Part shown: positions 43,401 through 52,808 of the stretch, one piece after another
Numbering within the stretch: the stretch's first letter is position 1
Layout of the letters: each line of letters begins with the position of its first letter
Assembly (NCBI GenBank): GCA_002428995.1
Contig: DIYJ01000003.1
Location: forward strand, 124,001 to 188,000
Origin: Flavobacteriales bacterium UBA6057
GTDB lineage: Bacteria; Bacteroidota; Bacteroidia; Flavobacteriales_G; Salibacteraceae
Reading direction: 5' to 3'
DNA length: 64,000 nucleotides
The notes under the pieces: generated by a model
What the model was told of the DNA's origin: nothing
The model's database searches: none
The model's input: the letters and a program-made list of their open reading frames with translations, nothing else
Made by a program: the position numbers and the translations under genes

Positions 43401-46400
43401 GTATCCGTTGCGCTTACAGAACAGTTGGTCGAATCCGTCACCGTAAGCGTGTAGACCCCAGCACTCAAATTCTCGATAAGTGACGAGTCAGAACTATTGC
43501 TCCATGAGTAGGTAAGCGGACCGCTACCACCTGAAACGGAGGAGAGGATCGAGCCATCGGAAGTTCCATCACAGCTCGCATCAGAGGTGGTGAATGAAAT
43601 GGTCAAAGGCCCAGGTTCGGTAATACTCACTCCCGCTGTGGCGGTGCATGCATCCTGATCTGTCACAGTCACACTGTAGGTGCCTGCTAACAAGCCATTG
43701 ATGCTGGCAGAAGTGCTTCCATTGCTCCAGGCGTAGGTTTTGGTGCCAACTCCTCCAATCACCACGGCTGCAGCCAATCCATTGGAGTCACCATGGCAAA
43801 GAATATCTCCGGAGGCGATGAATATGTTCATGGCTACCGGCTGTGTGATTTGAATGCTGTCCACGATGCTGCACCCACCGGTGTCTGAAACAGTAACGGT
43901 GTAGGTTCCAGCGACTAATCCATTGTTGGTAGGCGTGGTTGCACCGTTGCTCCAGGTATAACTGTAGGCGCTTGAGCCACCAATCGCATTTACTACAGCG
44001 CTGCCATCCATGCCGCCATTGCAGGTCACATCGTTCCCGCTCAGGGTGATTTGAATGCCACCTATGAGGGCAGAATCAGTGGATGTACACCCTCTGTCAT
44101 CGGTTACCGTAACGGTGTACAATCCTGCATTTAAGGCGTTCAGAGTCGGTGTTGAGCCATTGTTGCTCCAGGCGTAGGTGTAGGGCGATGTTCCTCCCGA
44201 AACTGCGGCAGAAACACTTCCCGTAGCACTTCCTGAGCAACTGGACGAATTGGAGCTGGCGTCAATGTTGAGTGGATCAGGCTCCGTGATGAATACCAAA
44301 GTAGATGCTTCACATCCGTTGCCATCTGTAGCGGTTACGGTGTAGGTTCCGGCCTCCAGCGTGTTCACTGCATTGCCAGAGGCGCCATTGCTCCAGTTGA
44401 AGTTGAATGTCCCAGTTCCTCCGCTGGCGCTGGCTACTGCCACACCATCGGCTTCACCATTGCAACTCACAAAAGAGAGCGAATCGATGTTGATGGATAC
44501 CGGGTTTGTAGGTTGTGATAATGTAATGGAAGTGCTGTTGGTGCATCCGTTGTTGTCCGTAGCGGTGACAGTATAAGTTCCTGCCGAGAGTGATGCTGCG
44601 CTGCTCGAGTCGCTTCCGTTGGACCAGAGGTAGGTAAAACCACCTGCACCTCCATTCGCGCTCACAGATGCTGAGCCATCACTGCCTCCAAAGCAGTTGG
44701 GATCGTTTGCAGAGGTGACGTTGATGCTAATGGCGGTCGGCTCGGTCACTGAAAGTGATTCTACAGCGCTACATGCGTTGGCATCGGTTACGGTTACCGT
44801 GTAGGTGTTGGCTGTCAATGTGTTGATGCTGTTTCCAAAACCTCCGTTGCTCCAGATGTAAATCGCAGCTCCTGTTGTTCCGGAAGCCGCAGCTGTTATG
44901 GATCCATCGTTGCCACCCGGACATTGCACATTGGTGACCGTGGTAGTGATGCTGATGCCGGCAGGAGAGGTAATATTGACGGTGTCAGTGGCGGAGCAGT
45001 TTAAACCGTCTGTCACTGTTACGGTATAGGTGCCAGCAGTAAGTGTGGAGATATTATTTCCAGTTGCTCCGTTGCTCCAATTGTAAGTGAAGCTGCCTGT
45101 TCCTCCGCTGGCCGCAGCCATTGCCGTTCCATCGTTGCCTGCGGCACACGTGGTGCTGTTTCCGTTTGCGGTAACGCTCACTGCTGGAGAGTTTACGACT
45201 ACAACACTGTCTGTACTCGTGCAAGCGTTCACGTCTGTACCGGTCACATAATAAGTTCCAGCAGCTACACCGCTAATGTTTGCTCCGGTAGCTGTGGTGC
45301 TCCAGAGATAGGAAACCACTCCGGTACCACCCGTAGAAGACACACTGGCGGAGCCACTCGTTCCGGAACAGCTGGAACCTGTGGCCAGGGTCGTGAGGTT
45401 GAGAGGTGCTGGTTCTGAAACCACCACACTTTCTGTGGCCATGCAGCCATTGCCATCAGTAACAGTCACATCGTAGGTGCCGGCAGCTACGTCATTGAGG
45501 TTTGGACCGCTTGCGCTGGTGTTCCAGGCAAAAGAGTAGGGGAGTGTACCTCCGGATGGCATCGCGGTGGCCGAGCCTGTAGAATCACCCGCGCATAAAA
45601 CGTCCGAGGTGCTGATGGAAACATCAAGTGGATTGGATGGTCCCGATACAGTCGCGCTGAATACGGTCTGACAACCGGCAGAATCACTGACGGTCACAGC
45701 ATAATTTCCTGCCATCAGCGAATCGATGCTGGTCGTGGTATCTCCGGTAGCCCAGGCATAGCTGTATGCTCCAATGCCACCGGTCGCTAAAATGGTGATG
45801 CTTCCATTGCTGTCGCCAAAGCAAGCCAGATCGGTGATGGAAGTTGCGGAGACGCTTAGGTTACACGAATCTGCTACGAAACTCCAAAGGTCGCTCAGGT
45901 AATTCAGTCCTGGACTTTCACCGCTTCCATAGCCTCCGTACATCCAGAGTTTGTTGTCCACGGGCTCCCAGTGGGTTTGGCGGAATCGTCCTCCGGGTGT
46001 GTTGAGTGTGTCAGCTTCCCTCTGGGTGCCGTACACACCGATCGGGTTGAAGTCGTTTGTGCCTTGCATCCAGGCCCATTGGCCCAATCCGGGGTCATAA
46101 GCCCACAGGTCATTGAGATAGCCGGAAGAGTTGGACAGGCGGGAGCCAAAGCCTCCAAAGAGCCAGAACTTCCCTGTTCCATCCGTCCATGCTGCTGCTC
46201 CATTCCTTCTGCCCGGAGCGTTGGAGGCGGCAAAAACACCCTTGGTGCCGTAGTCGGGATGTTCCACGGAGGAAGTTGTACCTCCGTCCATCCAGGTCCA
46301 AAGTCCGGTGCTTATATCATAGCGCCATAAGTCGTTGTGACGTTGACTGGAGGTGGTCAGTCCGCCAAAGAGCCATAAGTCATTGCTGTTGTCCACCCAC

Positions 46401-49400
46401 CCAACAGCTTCTTCACGAGATCGAGGCACGTTGCTGCTGCTTGGAACTCCCAATGTTCCAAAGGAACCTGATTGGTTGATGCTTGATGAGCCGCTCATCC
46501 AGGTCCAGTCGCCAGTGTTGACATCGTACTTCCACAGGTCGTTGAGTCGGCCAACGGCATTTCCTAATCCATAACCATCGCCTCCAAACATCCAGAAGTT
46601 TCCAGCTGAGTCTACCCATGTAACAGCCGTTTCTCTTCCTCCTGGATTGTTGGCAGAGTCAGCCACACCAATGGTCCCGTAAATTCCTACGTTGCCGGCA
46701 GAAGTGATGTCTCCCTTCATAGGAGTCCATAGATCCGCTGCAGGATCGTACATCCACAAGTCGTTCAACAGGCCACCGTTGCTTTCCGAAGCCCCCGTGC
46801 CTCCAAAGAGCCAGAAATTTCCATTGGGACCAACCCATGATTGTGCCTGTCTTCTCGCCCCCGGAGTGACTTCATCCACAGATTGCGCATGAGTGAAAAT
46901 GGTCTTTTGGTTTCCAAATGTCCAACCTCTGATGAAGGTCCATTCTCGTGTGGAAGGACTGTATTTCCAGAGATCGTTGAGGTTTTGGTTGTTTTCCAGC
47001 GTGCTATAGCCGTAGCCGCCAAACATCCAGAGGTCTCCGTTGGCATCGCGCCATGTGGCCGCACCCTCGCGCGAACCTGGTCGTTGTTCTTCGATGATGT
47101 TGTAAGATCCCTGACCATCCTGAAGCGTAGAACCGGATCTCCAGGACCATTGATTGAGTGAAGGGTCGTATTCCCACACATCTGTGAGGTAACCTTCATC
47201 ACCAGTGCCAAAACCAAAACCACCTATCGTAATCCATTCTCCATCGCTGGTAACAACGCCTGCGCTCAAGGTTCGGCCGCCAGGATTATTGGAGGCATTA
47301 AATGCGAACAGGTTTCCAAAATCCCCGGTCTGATCCGGAAGATTAGAACCTTTCATCCAGGTCCAGATGTTGGTGCTGATGTTGTACCTCCACACGCAGT
47401 TCAACTTCCCGTAGCCAAATGTTGCAGCTCCATCGCCTCCAAACATCCAGAGGTTGCCATTGCCATCGCTCCAGCTTGCAGCGTCCTCGATGCTCCCCGG
47501 GCGATTGATGGTGCTGGGAGTGCCCTGGGTGCCAAATACTGCGCCTGCCGGGCCGGTGCTTACTCCCTTGACATAGGTCCAGTTTCCGGTGCTCAGATCG
47601 TATTTCCAGAGATCCGCCAGGTGATTGTCGTTATTGTTGGAAGAGTAGCCGTAGCCCCCGTACATCCAGAAATCATTGTTGTTGTCCACCCAGGATACAG
47701 CACCATAGCGCGCTCCGGGCATGTTGGAAGCGGCAGGCACTCCCGTGGTTCCGTAGTTCCCTGTTTGATTGGTAGAAGTCGATCCGTTGATCCACGCCCA
47801 TTCGCCTGTACCAGGGTCGTAGCGCCACAAATCATTGAGGTAATTGTCAACGCCAGAGGCGGCATATCCAAAACCTCCATGCAGCCAGAAAGCTCCGGAA
47901 GAATCGGTCCAGGCTACCGCGTTTGTTCTGGACCCTGGAATGTTGGTCACATCTCCAATGCCTTGAAGACCATAGGATCCGTTGACATCAGGAATGTCCG
48001 AACCTCCCATCCAGGTCCAGTTTCCGGAGCCTGGAGAAAAACGCCAGAGGTCGTTCAGGTAGAGACCGTTGCTGGCTCTCTGTCCGCCAAACAGCCATAG
48101 GTTACCGGCCGAGTCTATCCAGTTTACCGCGTTCTGTCTGGATGAAGGAAGGGAATAGGGTGATGGCACTTGCAGTGTGCCCATTGCTCCGTCCTGATTG
48201 GCGCTTGTATTACCGGTTATAAAGGTCCAGTTGGCGGAGGAAGCATCATATCGCCAGAGGTCGTTCAAATAGCCTTCCGTTCCGGAACCGTCAATTCCTT
48301 GTCCTCCAAACATCCAGACATTGCCAAGGGAATCGGCCCACAAGCAATGACCCTCACGCGCTCCAGGTATCAGAAATGGTGACGAGGCGGTAGAGCCATA
48401 AATGCCATTGAAGCTGGAGGCTTCGGGGCCTTCCATCCATGTCCAGTTATCGGTGGTGACATCAAAGCGATAAAGTCTGGAGCCATACCAATGACTGGAG
48501 GTGCTTTCCCGCCCTCTCAACATCCAGTAATCTCCGTTGGAAACGGAGCATCCGATGCTTCCCCGCGCCCGATAAAGTGTTGTTGCAGGATCATCGATCC
48601 TGAAATCACCGGGGTCACCACCGTTGCCTGTAGTTGAGCCTTTCATCCAAGTCCAGATTCCGTTGGAGAAGTTGTACCTCCATGTATCATTCAGTATTCG
48701 AGGCGTTCCTGAAGCTATGTAGCCCTCTCCTCCGAACAACCACAGATTTCCGTTATCGTCTGTCCATAGGTTTCCGCTGAATCGTGCCCCGGGATTGTTG
48801 GACGTAGAGCTCACTCCCTGCGTGCCGTAGTTTGCGAATCCGTTGATCTGGTTGCTACCGTGCACCCATGTCCAGCGGTTGTTCGATGGGTCGTATTTCC
48901 AGAGGTCTGACAGGTATCCATTGGAGGTGGATGCACCTTCACCTTCTCCACCAAACAGCCAGACATCACCATTGTCGTCAACGGTAGCCATCGCATAGAG
49001 TCTGCCGCCCGGGTTATTGGCAGCGTTGGCCACTCCCTGTGTTCCGTAAACTCCAAATGCATTCGGAGTGGTACTTCCCTTCATCCAGGTCCACTCCAGC
49101 GTATTGGGATTGAAGCGCCATAAATCGTTGAGTTCTCCACTTCCAAGGGATCCGTTTCCAAATCCACCCATGAGCCAGAAGTTGCCGGAAGCATCTTTCC
49201 AATAAGCCATGCCCTCGCGGCCACCGGGAGTGTTGGATGCAGCCGGTACTCCTTGCGTGCCGTATACTCCAGGATTTGTGAAGGTGTTAGATCCTGATAT
49301 CCAGGTCCATTCTCCAGTGTTTGGATTGTATTTCCAAAGGTCGTTCAGCTCGTTGGTCGCGGAAGATGTGCTGGCGCTGCGACCGAAGCCTCCGAAAATC

Positions 49401-49855
49401 CATATGTTGCCAACGGAATCTGACCAAATAGCATGTCCTCTTCGTGCTCCGGGGTAGGCGTGAATGGATGGCTCGCCTTGGGGAGGGTATATTCCGGGGC
49501 TTCCTACAAACTTGGATCCTGATACCCATTCCCATTTCCTGAGCGAAGGATTGTAGCGCCACAAGTCGCAGAGCCAGCTGCCGATGTTAAAAGATTCTCC
49601 CAGGCCAAAACCACCGAAGAGCCAGAGGTTTCCATTGATGTCTTCTACCATGGAACCGCGTTCTCTTCCACCTGGGTACTTGCCATCCTGACCAAAATCG
49701 GAGGTGGCACCCGTTTCTTTGGAGCCATCTTCCCAGGTCCAGGCGAAAGATTGGTTTTGAGCGGTTGAAATATTGGCTGACAATAGAAACGTCAGGGCAT
49801 AGCACATCGGTAGCACGGCTGCCAACCGTGAAAGGGTGCGTTTGAATTCGATCAT
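40406..49855 (-). CDS. Giant Kelch-SprB repeat adhesin, T9SS-sorted
   Basis: A 3149-residue secreted surface protein. An N-terminal signal peptide (ending NISTAQ) is followed by about 18 kelch-type repeats (residues ~35-1400), each with a P-G-x-R...W.D..GN.W.FGG pattern and a DLWRYNP...W.W..GS half. Next come about 22 SprB repeats (~1415-2950), each with C.G...G, GG.....Y.WSNG, L.AGTYTVTVTD..GC. A PKD-like domain precedes the type A sorting domain (QVYPNPTRDIIHIKGINE to RGTYSVMLLD). SprB-type repeats occur in gliding adhesins; a role in surface attachment or motility is likely. The apparent DNA repeats inside are coding. Confidence 0.92.
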   Translation of the reverse strand: MIEFKRTLSRLAAVLPMCYALTFLLSANISTAQNQSFAWTWEDGSKETGATSDFGQDGKYPGGRERGSMVEDINGNLWLFGGFGLGESFNIGSWLCDLWRYNPSLRKWEWVSGSKFVGSPGIYPPQGEPSIHAYPGARRGHAIWSDSVGNIWIFGGFGRSASTSSATNELNDLWKYNPNTGEWTWISGSNTFTNPGVYGTQGVPAASNTPGGREGMAYWKDASGNFWLMGGFGNGSLGSGELNDLWRFNPNTLEWTWMKGSTTPNAFGVYGTQGVANAANNPGGRLYAMATVDDNGDVWLFGGEGEGASTSNGYLSDLWKYDPSNNRWTWVHGSNQINGFANYGTQGVSSTSNNPGARFSGNLWTDDNGNLWLFGGEGYIASGTPRILNDTWRYNFSNGIWTWMKGSTTGNGGDPGDFRIDDPATTLYRARGSIGCSVSNGDYWMLRGRESTSSHWYGSRLYRFDVTTDNWTWMEGPEASSFNGIYGSTASSPFLIPGAREGHCLWADSLGNVWMFGGQGIDGSGTEGYLNDLWRYDASSANWTFITGNTSANQDGAMGTLQVPSPYSLPSSRQNAVNWIDSAGNLWLFGGQRASNGLYLNDLWRFSPGSGNWTWMGGSDIPDVNGSYGLQGIGDVTNIPGSRTNAVAWTDSSGAFWLHGGFGYAASGVDNYLNDLWRYDPGTGEWAWINGSTSTNQTGNYGTTGVPAASNMPGARYGAVSWVDNNNDFWMYGGYGYSSNNNDNHLADLWKYDLSTGNWTYVKGVSTGPAGAVFGTQGTPSTINRPGSIEDAASWSDGNGNLWMFGGDGAATFGYGKLNCVWRYNISTNIWTWMKGSNLPDQTGDFGNLFAFNASNNPGGRTLSAGVVTSDGEWITIGGFGFGTGDEGYLTDVWEYDPSLNQWSWRSGSTLQDGQGSYNIIEEQRPGSREGAATWRDANGDLWMFGGYGYSTLENNQNLNDLWKYSPSTREWTFIRGWTFGNQKTIFTHAQSVDEVTPGARRQAQSWVGPNGNFWLFGGTGASESNGGLLNDLWMYDPAADLWTPMKGDITSAGNVGIYGTIGVADSANNPGGRETAVTWVDSAGNFWMFGGDGYGLGNAVGRLNDLWKYDVNTGDWTWMSGSSSINQSGSFGTLGVPSSSNVPRSREEAVGWVDNSNDLWLFGGLTTSSQRHNDLWRYDISTGLWTWMDGGTTSSVEHPDYGTKGVFAASNAPGRRNGAAAWTDGTGKFWLFGGFGSRLSNSSGYLNDLWAYDPGLGQWAWMQGTNDFNPIGVYGTQREADTLNTPGGRFRQTHWEPVDNKLWMYGGYGSGESPGLNYLSDLWSFVADSCNLSVSATSITDLACFGDSNGSITILATGGIGAYSYAWATGDTTTSIDSLMAGNYAVTVSDSAGCQTVFSATVSGPSNPLDVSISTSDVLCAGDSTGSATAMPSGGTLPYSFAWNTSASGPNLNDVAAGTYDVTVTDGNGCMATESVVVSEPAPLNLTTLATGSSCSGTSGSASVSSTGGTGVVSYLWSTTATGANISGVAAGTYYVTGTDVNACTSTDSVVVVNSPAVSVTANGNSTTCAAGNDGTAMAAASGGTGSFTYNWSNGATGNNISTLTAGTYTVTVTDGLNCSATDTVNITSPAGISITTTVTNVQCPGGNDGSITAAASGTTGAAIYIWSNGGFGNSINTLTANTYTVTVTDANACSAVESLSVTEPTAISINVTSANDPNCFGGSDGSASVSANGGAGGFTYLWSNGSDSSSAASLSAGTYTVTATDNNGCTNSTSITLSQPTNPVSINIDSLSFVSCNGEADGVAVASASGGTGTFNFNWSNGASGNAVNTLEAGTYTVTATDGNGCEASTLVFITEPDPLNIDASSNSSSCSGSATGSVSAAVSGGTSPYTYAWSNNGSTPTLNALNAGLYTVTVTDDRGCTSTDSALIGGIQITLSGNDVTCNGGMDGSAVVNAIGGSSAYSYTWSNGATTPTNNGLVAGTYTVTVSDTGGCSIVDSIQITQPVAMNIFIASGDILCHGDSNGLAAAVVIGGVGTKTYAWSNGSTSASINGLLAGTYSVTVTDQDACTATAGVSITEPGPLTISFTTSDASCDGTSDGSILSSVSGGSGPLTYSWSNSSDSSLIENLSAGVYTLTVTDSTNCSVSATDTVSEPDSFIDSLQATSILCFGDSTGSATIFTSGTGISYQWSNGDTTGTTTGLTAGVYTVTATDNGGCSLIDSINVEQPSTALSASISSNTSVLCFGDSTGTLVASAVNGAAPFSFQWSNGGNSDTNSSLSAGIYSVTITDINGCSASEQATVGQPTSPLSVDIASTSTLLCAGDSSGAATAIALGGTGSNSYNWSNGASTASINNLTSGIYSVTVTDANGCSALAADTISEPSSVLTLSLNSTTDATCFGTNTGGASAVAAGGNGSISYLWSNGANTPSVSGLFAGPYAITATDSAGCQASLSLSISEPAALNVVTSQTNILCTGSNTGAASAQVTNGSGTINYIWSNFVAGDSIDALIAGNYTVTATDANGCSSTATVSITEPAGGLTASVSTVSDVSCFGGNDGALSVSASGGNGSLAYVWSTGSFGPTLNNQPVGGYTVTVTDGNGCTAVESGSIAQPTSALSVTLTTTDVLCFGNNTGVIEANTGGGTNPMSFNWSSGSTVDSASSLLAGTYTVTITDGNGCTVESSATVDQPASAVSVLITNSVDLPCFGGSTGSLTSAGSGGTGVLSYAWSNSVNGLTISSLTGGTYTVTATDANGCTATATGTVQEPSLLTTSISTTPLNCSYDSNAIATAAITGGTGPFSYQWSNTANTQIVNGLPQGTYTVTVTDANGCSTQDADTLEALSNLTVVLDSVLDANCFGETNGFLAVTAMNGVGSYSYTWSNGGSTDSAQVVAAGNYTVSVTDNAGCIGTFTGTVSEPTELITSLTKEDESCMGSQDGLITADVSGSVPPYEYAWNDPQSQIDSMASNLAPGAYQLTVTDAQGCSTTAAETIDAGNALPQPDLGADTTIMDGSAFTLDPGTFASYLWGDGSTNSTLSAPITGTYSVQVFDQNGCEGSDSVTITIWPTGISYATQKSIQVYPNPTRDIIHIKGINERDYKVSGQILDSKGQVVSEFELTEDSELSLGDLARGTYSVMLLDRGTVKTFRVVLL

Positions 49856-50102
49856 GATCAGTTAATACTTCTTATGAACGGCAGGGTCCGAGTTGCCTTG
49901 TAAGTCTATTTAGGATTACGAATTTACTTGCGAGGCTTCAAAGACGACTCAATAGAATGTTAAGTTGAAGCCATACGGCAACATTTGTCAAATCTTCCGG
50001 TGATGAAAGGTTTCCTGAAGTTTTATTGATGAGGCTCAGTGCCCGTCCAGTCTCCATTCTGACTTGTTTTCGTTGTACCTGTGGCTTTTGATAGAATGGC
50101 AC

Positions 50103-52301
50103 CTAGTAGCAATCCATCAGAATCTGCCCAGCGTTTTGATAGTGGCTCAACGGGTGATGGTTGAGTTCCGTGCAGATTTTGTAGAGAGCCTGGGTTACCC
50201 CGTTTTGCATGGCTACTGACCCGCAGATCATCAATGTTCCGCCTTCGCTGAGTACCTCGGCTACCAATTCTTTATCGCGCTCTATCAGGTGTTGAACGTA
50301 GGTTTTATTGCTGCCTTGCCGCGAGTATGCCGCTTCAAATCGCAGAAGCTGTCCGTTGCTCAGCTGAGTCTGAATCTCTTGCTCGTAGAGCTCAAAGGCG
50401 TCCTTGGTTCTTCCTCCCCAATAGAGATATGTTTCAGCCTTGCGTTTGTTGCGGTGGAGCATACCAATGAATGGCGCGATGCCCGTTCCCGAGCTGATCA
50501 TGATGACCCGCTTTGCGCGCCCGGGGAAGTGGAAGTGCTTGTTGCCTAGGATTTGAGCATCGAGTCGGTCCTGCATTGCCAAACGATCCAGGTAGCTGGA
50601 ACATACGCCATGTTCGTGGCGCTTAATGCTTAGCAGCGCCTGACCTTCCGCGTTCATACCCATTGAGTAGAGCCGCTCGTGCGATCCATCGTCTGGAAAA
50701 ACGGCCAATAGATCACCGGGAACAAATGCGCGTTTTTTCTGAGGTTCAAGGGTCAACAAAAAAGTGTCTTCGTGAGAAGCCTTGGCAACAACTTCAAAAG
50801 GAGTTGTTTTCTTTTTGCCTTTGGGCAGGGTATGTGCTTTGGAGATGTTGATCTCCGTATCCGTAATGTTTCCCCAGCGCTCCGCCCATTGGGCAAATGA
50901 TTCCAGTGAACGCTTATTAATGGTAAAGGGCTGCATCAGCCTCGTTCCTGTATTCAGGGCTTGCAGCCATCTATCTACGTCCAGCGCGAATTTGCAGAAA
51001 TCAGGATAAGCCAGCGAACCAAAACCAACCACAGAAAACTGGAAGGGGCGGGCGATCTGGGCAGATTGAATCAGTGACTCGAACTTGGTAGCATTCGTAG
51101 GTGCTTCACCCTGGCCGTAAGTAGCCGTGAAAACGATCATGTGATCCATTTTCGGATAGTGGGTGAAGGTGTTCAGCTCAGCTATGAAAGATTTTATGCC
51201 TGCTTCCATCAGCTGGTTATGGAGGAGCTTGGCAAACCCGAGTGTGGAACCCGTTTCAGATCCAACCAGAATGATGTGGGTGCATTCGTTCTTGCGAAAG
51301 CTGTTTTTGATCCGGGCGGCCCTTCTTGTCAAGGTCATGCTGAAACCCGAATACATGAAATACAAGATGGCGAGGCAAGAGAATGCCAGAATCAGAGACC
51401 AGGTGATGTTTCCCTTTCCGGTGTGCAAAATGGTGCTCCAATAGGTCAGGCTCTTGACGATCGGGTAGGGGATTTCGCTAAGTACCTCTCCCGTGTATTG
51501 ATTGATCAGCACTTCCTTGTCGCGGAGACTCAACTGGTAGTAATCCATTGGGTCGGGGGAGAAGGGAAAGTCCAGCGAGCGTACTTCAGACAGTGAGGTG
51601 TTCTTGAACCAGTTAAAATCCTTCAGCGCAATTTCTGGTTCCGAGGAGATTGCTTCATAGTCCACTTCGTGCTCCAACATGTGGTCAGGGATGATAGAGA
51701 AGCGCAGCAATGAAAGATAAACGCCTGTGAGGGTAATCACGATCAGCGGAATGAGGGCAACGCGACCGAGGTAGATGTGTGAGTATTGAATGAATCCTTC
51801 TCTGACGATGCGCTTGAAAAGGTTGCGAATTCCCTGCTGGCGCTTTGCGATCAGAATGAGGCCTGAGGCCGCAATGAGGAAGAGTAGGAAGGAACTAAGG
51901 CCGATGAAAAAACGGCCGGGGCCTTTGAGGAAGAGTGATCGGTGGAGGTTGGTTGCGAACTTGGTGAATTCCGATTGTTCGAGCAGCTCGCCTGTTTTCT
52001 CACCCGTGACGGGGTGGATGTAGAAATCCCTCAGGTCCCCCTCTTCTGTGATCACTGATACCGAAATAAAACCATTGGCATCGGTAGAGATGCTCAATAC
52101 TTCCAGGTAGCGTGATTGAACGGTTTCAATGACATCTGCCAGTGTAACATCAGGATGATCACTCACGCGCTCGTTGGGCGCCAGCCGGTCCGAAACAGGA
52201 TCGAAGGCCAACACGATACCTGTTAGGGTGAGCATGAGCACAAACACAGCCGATGACAGGGCAAGTGCCAGATGGCTGTATCTCCAGATGGAAATGATCA
52301 T
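50103..52301 (-). CDS. PepSY-flavodoxin-FNR fusion, membrane flavoprotein reductase
   Basis: A 732-residue inner-membrane electron-transfer protein. The first half is a PepSY-TM domain with helices near 10-32 (HLALALSSAVFVLMLTLTGI), 135-155, 185-205 and 300-325. The second half is sulfite-reductase/CPR-like: flavodoxin (IILVGSETGSTLGFAKLL, FTATYGQGEAPTNA), FAD-binding (ERLYSMGMNAEG, then HGVCSSYLDRLA) and NADPH-binding (VIMISSGTGIAPFIGMLHRN, then GGTLMICGSVAMQNGV), ending with an aromatic Tyr. Such fusions are tied to siderophore-iron or periplasmic metal reduction. It precedes nothing on its 3' side but follows a DUF2271 gene by 12 bp. Confidence 0.85.
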   Translation of the reverse strand: MIISIWRYSHLALALSSAVFVLMLTLTGIVLAFDPVSDRLAPNERVSDHPDVTLADVIETVQSRYLEVLSISTDANGFISVSVITEEGDLRDFYIHPVTGEKTGELLEQSEFTKFATNLHRSLFLKGPGRFFIGLSSFLLFLIAASGLILIAKRQQGIRNLFKRIVREGFIQYSHIYLGRVALIPLIVITLTGVYLSLLRFSIIPDHMLEHEVDYEAISSEPEIALKDFNWFKNTSLSEVRSLDFPFSPDPMDYYQLSLRDKEVLINQYTGEVLSEIPYPIVKSLTYWSTILHTGKGNITWSLILAFSCLAILYFMYSGFSMTLTRRAARIKNSFRKNECTHIILVGSETGSTLGFAKLLHNQLMEAGIKSFIAELNTFTHYPKMDHMIVFTATYGQGEAPTNATKFESLIQSAQIARPFQFSVVGFGSLAYPDFCKFALDVDRWLQALNTGTRLMQPFTINKRSLESFAQWAERWGNITDTEINISKAHTLPKGKKKTTPFEVVAKASHEDTFLLTLEPQKKRAFVPGDLLAVFPDDGSHERLYSMGMNAEGQALLSIKRHEHGVCSSYLDRLAMQDRLDAQILGNKHFHFPGRAKRVIMISSGTGIAPFIGMLHRNKRKAETYLYWGGRTKDAFELYEQEIQTQLSNGQLLRFEAAYSRQGSNKTYVQHLIERDKELVAEVLSEGGTLMICGSVAMQNGVTQALYKICTELNHHPLSHYQNAGQILMDCY

Positions 52302-52313
52302 ACCCGGAAAGAC

Positions 52314-52808
52314 TTAGTTGGACATCATGCGCACATAGCGCACGTATCCCGAACCCTTTACGGGTTTTGCAGGCATGCTGGCAGAGGCATCCAGTTCCAG
52401 GTCTACAGGATGATAGGCCTGATCTTCAACGGAAGTCTCGAAACGGATTTTATATCCCTTGTCGAGCTTGGAGTTCTCGATGTCGAACGCAATCACCTTT
52501 CGTTCACCTCCACTCAGGGTAGGGCCGGTTATTCCGTCAATGTTTCGCTTCTTTTTGCCAAAGTAGCTCCACCATTCGTCAATCAAGTGGAACCACTCTG
52601 AGTCATCCCCCATGATGTAAAGCGTTTGATCGTATTCTCCTTCAGGATTGATAAGCGATACAATCACATATGCTCCTTCACCTGTGTAGTTTATCATCTG
52701 CACCATGCACTTGTAGCTTGTTGCAGGTTCCTGCTGGTGAAAGGCGGTCAAAAGAGACAGGCTGGCTGCCGCTGATACGGTCAGTAAGATGTTAGCAATG
52801 ATTTTCAT
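52314..52808 (-). CDS. DUF2271-family periplasmic protein
   Basis: A 164-residue exported protein with a signal peptide (about 1-20, NILLTVSAAASLSLLTAF). The mature part (YKCMVQMINYTGEGAYVIVS, DDSEWFHLIDEWWSYFGKKK, ITGPTLSGGERKV) matches the DUF2271 pattern commonly coupled to PepSY-type flavoproteins. It overlaps the ankyrin gene by 4 bp and leads into the reductase, so the three form one operon. It may be an accessory or electron-accepting periplasmic subunit. Confidence 0.75.
   Translation of the reverse strand: MKIIANILLTVSAAASLSLLTAFHQQEPATSYKCMVQMINYTGEGAYVIVSLINPEGEYDQTLYIMGDDSEWFHLIDEWWSYFGKKKRNIDGITGPTLSGGERKVIAFDIENSKLDKGYKIRFETSVEDQAYHPVDLELDASASMPAKPVKGSGYVRYVRMMSN

Noticed and set aside
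40406..49855. Dense tandem DNA repeats suggesting a CRISPR array or satellite
   Set aside because: The repeats are 150-250 bp, diverged and in one open frame; they encode kelch and SprB protein repeats. No short identical repeats with unique spacers occur.
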